The notes beneath the pieces were generated by a model. The model saw only the letters and a program-made list of their open reading frames with translations. It searched no databases and was not told the DNA's origin. Below are positions 7,189 to 13,070 of a DNA stretch of 15,532 nt, piece after piece. How positions within the stretch are numbered: the stretch's first letter is position 1; each line of letters starts with the position of its first letter. The translations under genes were made by a program, and so were the position numbers. The stretch is from Rickettsiales bacterium (GTDB lineage Bacteria > Pseudomonadota > Alphaproteobacteria > Rs-D84 > CACZYB01), in contig JAITSG010000063.1 of the NCBI GenBank assembly GCA_031288035.1, forward strand, positions 1 through 15,532. Reading direction: 5' to 3'.

Positions 7189-8222
7189 AGGCCTCCGTCA
7201 ACATACTGGCGCTCGCCGCCGTAATATACATCCTGAAGGCCGGAGCGGGAATATTCCTTCCGTTCGCCGTGGCGGCCTTCATATGGATGCTCATCTGGCT
7301 CCTAGACCTCCAGTTCGGAAAGATAATCGACAGGCTCGGGCTCCCCCGGTTCACGCACAAGATCGCCCGGGCCCTGTCCATAGTCGCGATATGCGCGGCC
7401 GCGTACTTCATAGCCGCGGAGCTCGCGTACAACGTGCGCAGCGCCATAGACGGCTTCTCGAAATACCAGGGCAACGCGACGGTCATAGCGCACAAGCTGT
7501 CCGCGTATTTCAACGTGAACCTCGACAAGTACGTCGACATGGGCAGGATGGCGTCGCAGGCGGACGTGCAATACCTGCTGGGCGGCCTGCTGGTCGGAAC
7601 CACGACCGCCATACGCGGCATAGGAATGGTCGTCATATACCTTATCTTCATGCTCCTGGAGGAAAACAGCCTGAGGCGCAAGATACCGGTGCTGTTCAAG
7701 AACGAGCTCAAGGACAAGAAAATACATTCGATGATCGAAAAGATATTGCAGCGCGTGCGCACCTATCTGTTCATAAAAACGCTCTCAAGCGTGATCACGG
7801 CCGGGCTCGCCTACGCGGTTTTCCGCGCGGCCGGGCTGGACTACGCCGTGCTGTTCTCGATACTCGTGTTCATGCTGAACTACATCCCGACCATAGGGTC
7901 GATAGTTTCCGCCATGCCGCCGATCACAATGTCCCTGCTGCAATTCGAGGGAGCCCTGGAACCCTTCCTAATAGTGTCCCTGGGCATACTGGCCATACAG
8001 GTCCTGCTGGGCAACATAATAGAGCCGAGGATAACCGGACACAGCGTCGACATAAGCCCGCTGGTACAGATAATATCCCTGGTCCTGTGCGGATGGATGT
8101 GGGGCGCGGTGGGAATGTTCCTGTGCATGCCCATGCTTATAATCGCCGTAATAGTGCTGGAAAGCGTGCCGCGCACAAGGAAGCTGGCCGTGCTGTTGGG
8201 CAACAACGAGGACAAGAAATGA
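7185..8222 (+). CDS. AI-2E family (PerM/YdiK-like) membrane protein
   Basis: 345 residues fit the family length of about 340-370. The layout is typical: paired hydrophobic N-terminal segments (about 5-45), a segment near 62-82, a soluble loop with an amphipathic stretch (about 85-125), then the conserved C-terminal block. This includes NYIPTIGSIVSAMPP, GNIIEPRITGHSVDISPLV and LVLCGWMWGAVGMFLCMPML, the family's strongest signatures. Members are proposed exporters or channels; one, TqsA, affects autoinducer-2 export, while others act as Na+/H+ antiporters, so the substrate is open. The start overlaps the preceding stop as ATGA with no good Shine-Dalgarno, implying translational coupling. By hand count its Ile codons are about 31 AUA, 10 AUC and no AUU. 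Confidence 0.9.
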   Translation: MKASVNILALAAVIYILKAGAGIFLPFAVAAFIWMLIWLLDLQFGKIIDRLGLPRFTHKIARALSIVAICAAAYFIAAELAYNVRSAIDGFSKYQGNATVIAHKLSAYFNVNLDKYVDMGRMASQADVQYLLGGLLVGTTTAIRGIGMVVIYLIFMLLEENSLRRKIPVLFKNELKDKKIHSMIEKILQRVRTYLFIKTLSSVITAGLAYAVFRAAGLDYAVLFSILVFMLNYIPTIGSIVSAMPPITMSLLQFEGALEPFLIVSLGILAIQVLLGNIIEPRITGHSVDISPLVQIISLVLCGWMWGAVGMFLCMPMLIIAVIVLESVPRTRKLAVLLGNNEDKK

Positions 8223-8362
8223 AAATCAACCTGAAACCCGTGCTCGCCGCGGCCGCCATAGCACTGGCGGCGTGCTCCGCCACCAAATGCAACGTGGACG
8301 GCGTGATGATACCCGAGGGAAATCCGCTTGTCGTGCCGCCAGACCTGAGGCCCGGGAAATAA
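8219..8362 (+). CDS. Small lipoprotein, 47 aa, with a BamF/DUF3035-like PLVVPPDL motif
   Basis: A short reading frame starts with an ATG overlapping the previous TGA, with GAGG seven bases upstream. The N-terminus MKINLKPVLAAAAIALAACS is a textbook lipoprotein signal: two lysines, an alanine-rich core and lipobox LAAC, giving lipidated Cys19. The mature part would be only 29 residues, with a second cysteine (Cys24) and a C-terminus reading NPLVVPPDLRPGK. That end resembles the conserved APLVVPPDF-type core of BamF (DUF3035), an alphaproteobacterial outer-membrane assembly lipoprotein, but most of the usual protein is missing. It may be a minimal or degenerate BamF-like protein or an unrelated short lipoprotein. 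The location predicted is the periplasmic face of the outer or inner membrane; residue +2 is Ser, which in E. coli favours the outer membrane. Confidence 0.75.
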   Translation: MKINLKPVLAAAAIALAACSATKCNVDGVMIPEGNPLVVPPDLRPGK

Positions 8363-8380
8363 CGCCCGGAGCGCGACGAC

Positions 8381-10909
8381 ATGCCCGAGCTTCCGCCGAT
8401 AATACAACAATACCTGTCTGTAAAGGCCAAGCACCCCGGCACGGTCCTCCTGTACCGCGTGGGCGACTTCTATGAATCCTACCTGGACGACGCGAAGACG
8501 GTATCGGCCGCGCTCAACATAACCCTTACGAAATACGGCCAAAACAAGGAGCGCGGCATACCCATGTGCGGCATACCGCACCACGCGTTCGATTCCTATA
8601 TACCGAAACTGGTCGCCGCCGGATATTCCGTCGCGGTGTGCGACCAGCTCGAAACCCCGGAGGAAGCCAAGGAGCGCGGCGGATACAAGGCCATGATAAG
8701 GCGCGACGTGGTGCGCATAATAACGCCCGGGACGCTCACCGAGGACAACCTTATCGGATCGTCGCTCGCCAACTGGCTGGCCGCGCTGGACATATCCGGG
8801 GGCGAGGCCGGCATAGCGTTCGTAGACATATCGACCGGCGAGCTCCAGGTCAAATCGTGCCCCGTATCCGACATGGACAGCGCCGTGTCCATCATGAACC
8901 CCGCGGAAATAATAATAGCCGACGACCTGGAAATCCCGGGCTTCGTGCGCGAGCACAGGAACAAGATAAAGGTCAAGCCGAGGGGACTGTTCCGCACGGA
9001 CAACATAAGGCGGTTCTTCGGCACGGACAACGTGGGCGAATTCTCGGATGCCGAAAAATCCGCGATGAACGCGGCCCTGGAATACATATCGGCGACCCAG
9101 ATGGGCGCCGTGCCGAAGATAAGGCGGCCGTCGAGAATCGCGGCGAAAGACACCCTATACATGGATTCGTTCTCGGCCAGGAACCTCGAAATATTCGAAA
9201 ACCTCAACGACGAGCGCGAGCTTACGCTTTTCAAGATTCTCGACAGGACCAAGACCGCCGCCGGAAGGCGCCTTTTGCGCGCGCGGCTCTCCGCGCCGCT
9301 TTTGGACCCCGGAAAGATAAACGCGCGCCTCGACGAGGTGGACAGGTTCTTCGGCGACAAGGCGCTTACGAACGACGTGCGCGACATCCTCGGCCGCGTG
9401 GGGGACATAGAGCGCATAATGTCGCGCGCAGCCCTGGGCCGCGCCGGGCCCCGGGACATATACTCCCTCGGCGCCAGCCTGACCGAAATCGCGGCGGCGC
9501 GCCAGCGCCTCGGCCTAGAATCAAAAGAACCGGAAATCGCGCGCAGGATCCGCCGCACAATCGTCGAGGATCCCCCCGTCGCGCCCAGCGAAAACTTCAT
9601 ACGCCCGGGCGCGAACGCGACTCTCGACGAATACCGCGCCTTGAGAAGCGAGAGCGCGCAGATAATACTCGAGCTCCAGGCCAGGTACGCGATGGACACG
9701 CAGATACTGGCGCTCAAGATAAAATACAACAACATATTCGGATATTTCATAGAGGTGCCGACCGCAAAGGCGGACGCGCTGATGCAAAACCAGGAGTTCA
9801 AGCACAAGCAGACCCTGGTCAACGCGGTCAGATTCACCACGAGCGAGCTGGCCGAGCTCGAAAAGAAAATAATGTCCGCGGACACGAAGAAGCGCGCCTT
9901 GGAGCTAGAGGCGTTTGAAAGCCTTCGCCGCGACGTCCTGGAAAACGCGGACAGAATAGCCGAGCTTTCCAAATGGACCGCGGAAACGGACGTGAGCGTG
10001 AACCTGGCCCACGTCGCGTCCGCCAACGGATATGTCCGCCCGGTCGTGGACGATACGCAGGCGTTCGAGGCCAAGGGCGGGCGCCACCCGGTCGTGGAAC
10101 AGTCCATACGGCGCGCGGGCGGAACCTTCATCCCGAACGACGCGGACTTTTCCGGCGCGGGGCGCATATGGCTTTTGACCGGGCCGAACATGGCCGGGAA
10201 ATCCACCTTCCTCAGGCAGAACGCGCTGCTGGTCGTGATGGCGCAGGCGGGAAGCTTCGTCCCGGCGGAATCATTCCGCCTAGGCATAGTGGACAAGCTG
10301 TTCAGCCGCGTGGGGGCGAGCGACAACCTCGCCCAGGGCCTTTCTACGTTCATGGTCGAGATGCGCGAAACCGCGAACATCCTCAACCAGGCGAGCGAAC
10401 GATCGTTCGTGATACTAGACGAAATAGGCCGCGGAACGGCGACGTTCGACGGCCTTTCCATCGCGTGGGCGGTGCTAGAGCACCTGGACGGCAAATCGAA
10501 ATGCCGCGGGCTGTTCGCCACGCACTACCACGAGCTCAACTCCGCGAAGCTCGCCTCGGTGGCGCCGCACACCATGACCATCAAGGAATACAAGGGCGAC
10601 ATAATATTCATGCACAAGGTCGCGGACGGAAGCTCGGACAGGAGCTACGGCATACACGTCGCGCGCCTCGCCGGACTGCCACAAAGCGTGGTTAGGCGCG
10701 CCGGCGAAATACTAGGCACCCTCGAAAGCCAGCCGAGATACGGCGCGGAGGAAGACCTGTTTTGCTATGCGTCCGCAGCCGCGCGGGAGGACGAGGAAGA
10801 TCCGGAGGAACCGGAGGCCGTACGGCGCCTGCGCGAGCTGGACCCGGACAAGACGAGCCCGAAAGAGGCGCTGGACTTCCTGTACCGCATAAAGAAAGAA
10901 ATAGCATGA
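8381..10909 (+). CDS. mutS: DNA mismatch repair protein MutS
   Basis: The 842 residues match MutS (853 in E. coli). The mismatch-reading motif is GDFYES, with Phe30 and Glu32, in the N-terminal domain. A connector, lever and clamp follow, and then the ATPase: Walker A GPNMAGKST (601-609) and Walker B VILDEIGRGTATFDG with Asp680-Glu681. The family strings LFATHYHEL and SYGIHVARLAGLP come next, and the C-terminus KEALDFLYRIKKEI is the usual end of the protein. MutS dimers find mispairs and recruit MutL; no mutL is in this window. The ATG is preceded by GGAG nine bases upstream, 18 nt after the small lipoprotein gene. The stop overlaps the next start as ATGA. An open antisense frame of 641 codons across it is a by-product of codon bias. 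Confidence 0.98.
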   Translation: MPELPPIIQQYLSVKAKHPGTVLLYRVGDFYESYLDDAKTVSAALNITLTKYGQNKERGIPMCGIPHHAFDSYIPKLVAAGYSVAVCDQLETPEEAKERGGYKAMIRRDVVRIITPGTLTEDNLIGSSLANWLAALDISGGEAGIAFVDISTGELQVKSCPVSDMDSAVSIMNPAEIIIADDLEIPGFVREHRNKIKVKPRGLFRTDNIRRFFGTDNVGEFSDAEKSAMNAALEYISATQMGAVPKIRRPSRIAAKDTLYMDSFSARNLEIFENLNDERELTLFKILDRTKTAAGRRLLRARLSAPLLDPGKINARLDEVDRFFGDKALTNDVRDILGRVGDIERIMSRAALGRAGPRDIYSLGASLTEIAAARQRLGLESKEPEIARRIRRTIVEDPPVAPSENFIRPGANATLDEYRALRSESAQIILELQARYAMDTQILALKIKYNNIFGYFIEVPTAKADALMQNQEFKHKQTLVNAVRFTTSELAELEKKIMSADTKKRALELEAFESLRRDVLENADRIAELSKWTAETDVSVNLAHVASANGYVRPVVDDTQAFEAKGGRHPVVEQSIRRAGGTFIPNDADFSGAGRIWLLTGPNMAGKSTFLRQNALLVVMAQAGSFVPAESFRLGIVDKLFSRVGASDNLAQGLSTFMVEMRETANILNQASERSFVILDEIGRGTATFDGLSIAWAVLEHLDGKSKCRGLFATHYHELNSAKLASVAPHTMTIKEYKGDIIFMHKVADGSSDRSYGIHVARLAGLPQSVVRRAGEILGTLESQPRYGAEEDLFCYASAAAREDEEDPEEPEAVRRLRELDPDKTSPKEALDFLYRIKKEIA

Positions 10910-11550
10910 ACATTAGGGAAAACCTGGACGCGATAGCCATGCCGTGCGCTATGGCCGCGTATTTCGCGGCCGCGAAATACGCGCTGGGCCTGCGCGTGGC
11001 CCCGCTGGACGCGATAGCGTCGCTATTCATGCTGGCGTCATTGCTTCTCATAGCGCGGGAGAAGGTATACGGATTTTTCTTCGGCATAGCGGCGTGCGCC
11101 ACATACCTTGCGTACTTCCTATCCATCGAACTCTTCGGCCAGGCGATACTCCAGCTTTTCGCGATGGCGGTCAATTGCGCCGCGATATACTCGTGGACGA
11201 GGCCGGACAAGAAAAAGAAGAAACTGGAACCTTCGTACATGGAATGGAAATGGCGGACCGCGTGGCTGGCCGGACTGGCCATGACAAGCGCCATCGCCAC
11301 GCGGGCCGGCGCGATCGGGACGCTGGATTTCACCAGCATATACCTTGTCATAACTGGGCAGGCCATGATAGCCAGGAAGAAAACAGAAGGCTGGGCCGTG
11401 TGGGCGGCCGCCGACGCGGCCTTCATCATCCTGTTCCTGATTACCGGCGCGTACATGACGGCGTTTAGGGCGCTCCTGACCATGGTCATAGAAATCCGCT
11501 CTTTTATCGCATGGAGGCGCAAGGCAGGGCGCGGACGCATGGATTCATAA
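10906..11550 (+). CDS. PnuC-like nicotinamide riboside transporter family protein
   Basis: 214 residues, counted from the ATG that overlaps the mutS stop; the frame is open further upstream but only inside mutS. About seven hydrophobic segments are seen (near 10-28, 33-50, 54-72, 76-95, 118-135, 142-155, 164-200). A lysine-rich loop DKKKKK lies at 101-106. EGWAVWAAADAAFI (161-174) matches the PnuC pattern of E-x-W-x-x-W followed by Asp/Asn, and the ending FRALLTMVIEIRSFIAWRR also fits. PnuC proteins carry nicotinamide riboside (others thiamine or riboflavin) by facilitated diffusion; the substrate is not decided here. The start has no clear Shine-Dalgarno, so coupling to mutS is likely. The last about 13 codons overlap the remnant truB start in another frame. 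Confidence 0.82.
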   Translation: MNIRENLDAIAMPCAMAAYFAAAKYALGLRVAPLDAIASLFMLASLLLIAREKVYGFFFGIAACATYLAYFLSIELFGQAILQLFAMAVNCAAIYSWTRPDKKKKKLEPSYMEWKWRTAWLAGLAMTSAIATRAGAIGTLDFTSIYLVITGQAMIARKKTEGWAVWAAADAAFIILFLITGAYMTAFRALLTMVIEIRSFIAWRRKAGRGRMDS

Positions 11551-11576
11551 TCGTAGACAAGCCGACAGGCACGATG
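11511..11576 (+). pseudogene. truB: Truncated 5' remnant of truB overlapping the pnuC 3' end
   Basis: In the frame one base behind pnuC, an ATG at 11511 leads to MEAQGRARTHGFIIVDKPTGTM, the N-terminal signature of TruB. After TM the frame passes into unrelated sequence and stops at 11634-11636 (41 codons in all). The working truB 351 bp downstream starts with the near-identical TNGFIIIDKPTGTT. The remnant keeps coding character: two of the four differences from the downstream copy are synonymous and one is Val/Ile. It is therefore probably the ancestral truB start, cut off by an insertion. I see no strong ribosome site before 11511, so the original start codon is uncertain. Confidence 0.75.
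11541..11576 (+). repeat. Direct repeat, upstream copy (truB codons)
   Basis: 36 bp, identical to 11871-11906 at 32 of 36 positions. The differences fall at repeat positions 3, 13, 27 and 35. The copies lie 330 bp apart and flank the 82-aa gene. Confidence 0.9.
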
Positions 11577-11582
11577 TATAAA
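11554..11582 (+). promoter_or_regulatory. Candidate promoter of the 82-aa gene, formed across the repeat junction
   Basis: TAGACA (11554-11559), a 17-bp spacer and TATAAA (11577-11582) match five of six positions each of TTGACA and TATAAT. The -35 and spacer lie in the truB remnant; the -10 begins at the first base after the repeat ends. The equivalent -10 position after the downstream copy reads TCGAAC, so only the upstream junction makes a promoter. Confidence 0.5.
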
Positions 11583-11608
11583 CAAACTGAAAAAAACGGA
11601 GGAATAAA

Positions 11609-11857
11609 ATGGGCAATACAGTCAAAAAAGAAATAGAAAAATCGCGCCGGTTCCTGGCGCGCACCAACGACGGCATGGCGGTCGCAGACTGGAAGGCATA
11701 TACGTTCGCATCCCGGCGTGTGAAAAAAGAGATTGAGGCCGGCGACCGCCAGCAGAAAGCGGCCGAGGAAAGAATCCACAGCGGGTTTGGGAAGGCGGCC
11801 AGGAGCATGACGGACGAAGATTTCGACCGCCTGCTGGGCGAGGACTACGGCAGGTAA
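11609..11857 (+). CDS. Hypothetical protein, 82 aa, charged and helical, inserted at the truB 5' end
   Basis: I do not recognise this protein. It starts MGNTVKKEIEKSRRFLART at an ATG with GGAGG six bases upstream, a textbook ribosome site. It is highly charged, with a lysine/arginine-rich first half (SRRVKKEIEAGDRQQKAAEERI) and an acidic end (MTDEDFDRLLGEDYGR). It has no cysteine, signal peptide or membrane segment; it is likely a small soluble helical protein. Codon use is close to that of the neighbours. It is flanked by two copies of the truB start and probably has its own promoter (11554-11582). Its last codons hold the only ribosome site (AGG) for truB, whose TTG begins four bases after the stop, so truB translation is probably coupled to it. 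No antitoxin, phage or transposase similarity is evident. Confidence 0.7.
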   Translation: MGNTVKKEIEKSRRFLARTNDGMAVADWKAYTFASRRVKKEIEAGDRQQKAAEERIHSGFGKAARSMTDEDFDRLLGEDYGR

Positions 11858-11861
11858 GCTC

Positions 11862-12728
11862 TTGACAAACGGCTTCATAATCATAGACAAGCCGACCGGC
11901 ACGACGTCGAACGACGCCGTCATGCGCGCGAAGCGGTTGCTGCGGCCGAAAAAGATAGGCCATACCGGGACCCTCGACCCCATGGCATCCGGCGTGCTCG
12001 TCCTGGCGCTCGGCGAGGCGACGAAGGCGATACCCTATATGACGGACACGGACAAGGCCTATGTCTTCAACATCAAGTTCGGCGCCTCCACCTCGACCGA
12101 CGACGCGGCCGGAGAGATAACCGGACGCTCGGACAAGATTCCGGCGCTGTCCGAAATAGAGTCCGCCCTTTGCCGCTTCATAGGCAACATAACGCAGGTC
12201 CCGCCGAAATTCTCAGCCATACTCATAAACGGCCGGCGCGCGTACGACCTGGCCCGCGAGGGCGGGGAATTCGAAATGAAAGGACGCGCGCAGAGCGTGC
12301 GCTCCCTTAAAATCCTCAGGCAAATCCAGCCGGACGAGGTCCAGCTCGAGGTGGAGGCGGACAGGGGATTCTACGTCCGCTCGCTCGCCCGAGACATAGC
12401 GGCGGCGTGCGGGAGCCTCGGTCACGCCTCGCTTATCCGCCGCATACGCGCCGGGGCGTTTTCCATAGGCGACGCTATTCCTCTTGACAATTTGACCGAA
12501 AGCGCGCACAATGGCGCCGCAGATGTTCGGAATATCATTGTTGACATAACCCGCGGACTGGACGGCATCCCGGTTCTCGAGATCGACGATACGGAGCTTC
12601 GGCAAGGACGCGCAGTCGAGTCGTCCGCCTTGCCCGGCCTGTACCAGATACGAAGCAACAATCGATTTTCCCTTATTGCGCGTGCAGAGGGCGGACTGCT
12701 GAAGCCCGAGCGCGTATTCAACCCGTAG
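11862..12728 (+). CDS. truB: tRNA pseudouridine(55) synthase TruB
   Basis: TruB converts U55 of the T-loop of elongator tRNAs to pseudouridine. The 288 residues begin TNGFIIIDKPTGTTS after the initiator, the family's first block. The catalytic Asp39 lies in KKIGHTGTLDPMASG. Further blocks are DKAYVFNIKFG, TQVPPKFSAILINGRRAYDLAREG and GFYVRSLARDIA. The length is slightly below the usual 300 or so, with a short C-terminal part. The start is a TTG; no ATG precedes it in frame within the spacer. The weak AGG ribosome site lies inside the 82-aa gene, whose stop is four bases upstream. A stretch near 12470-12560 uses less GC-rich codons than the rest. The truncated copy of its 5' end lies 330 bp upstream. 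rpsO and pnp follow in the conserved order. Confidence 0.97.
   Translation: MTNGFIIIDKPTGTTSNDAVMRAKRLLRPKKIGHTGTLDPMASGVLVLALGEATKAIPYMTDTDKAYVFNIKFGASTSTDDAAGEITGRSDKIPALSEIESALCRFIGNITQVPPKFSAILINGRRAYDLAREGGEFEMKGRAQSVRSLKILRQIQPDEVQLEVEADRGFYVRSLARDIAAACGSLGHASLIRRIRAGAFSIGDAIPLDNLTESAHNGAADVRNIIVDITRGLDGIPVLEIDDTELRQGRAVESSALPGLYQIRSNNRFSLIARAEGGLLKPERVFNP
11871..11906 (+). repeat. Direct repeat, downstream copy (start of working truB)
   Basis: This is the partner of 11541-11576, 32 of 36 bases identical. It encodes GFIIIDKPTGTT in the intact gene. Weaker similarity continues three codons further left to the TTG start (T-N against T-H in the remnant). Confidence 0.9.
12484..12512 (+). 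promoter_or_regulatory. Candidate internal promoter in truB for rpsO-pnp
   Basis: A perfect TTGACA (12484-12489), a 17-bp spacer and CACAAT (12507-12512, four of six matches) lie in the 3' half of truB, in its locally less GC-rich patch and about 235 nt before rpsO. Separate rpsO promoters are common in this cluster. The match may be chance. Confidence 0.3.
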
Positions 12729-12748
12729 GCCACAGGAGCAAAAAGGCA

Positions 12749-13015
12749 ATGATAACCAAAGAAAAAAAACAAAAGCTTATTTCCGATTTCAAGACCAATC
12801 CCAAGGACACCGGGTCGGCGCAAGTCCAGGTAGCCGTGGCCACCGCGCGCATAACCGAGCTGACCGAGCATTTCAAGACGCACCCGAACGACTTTGCCGG
12901 CAAGCGCGGGCTGATCAAGCTGGTCAACAACCGCAAGAAGCTCCTAGAATACCTAAAGAAAACGGATTCCAGGGCGTACGAGGACACTATCAAGAGGCTC
13001 GGACTCAGGAAATAA
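12749..13015 (+). CDS. rpsO: 30S ribosomal protein S15
   Basis: 88 residues, close to the standard 89. The S15 signature runs from DTGSAQVQVAVATARITELTEH through HPNDFAGKRGLIKLVNNRKKLLEYLKKTD to the end IKRLGLRK, covering the family's whole four-helix fold. S15 binds 16S rRNA at the central-domain three-way junction and is an early assembly protein. The ATG follows AGGAG and a nearer AAGG in the 20-nt gap after truB. In E. coli S15 represses its own translation through a leader pseudoknot; the gap here is too short to show one unless it reaches into truB. pnp follows after 55 nt with no clear terminator between. Confidence 0.98.
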   Translation: MITKEKKQKLISDFKTNPKDTGSAQVQVAVATARITELTEHFKTHPNDFAGKRGLIKLVNNRKKLLEYLKKTDSRAYEDTIKRLGLRK

Positions 13016-13070
13016 CTCCCGCAACCAACGCGCCCGCGCCAAACCGGCAAAGGACGCACAAGGAAACAAC

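Noticed and set aside
12541..12575. Second TTGACA in truB as a promoter
   Set aside because: The bases 16-18 bp downstream are GC-rich with no resemblance to a -10.
13016..13070. Terminator or RNase III-type hairpin between rpsO and pnp
   Set aside because: No stem of useful length and no T-run is present in the 55-nt gap.
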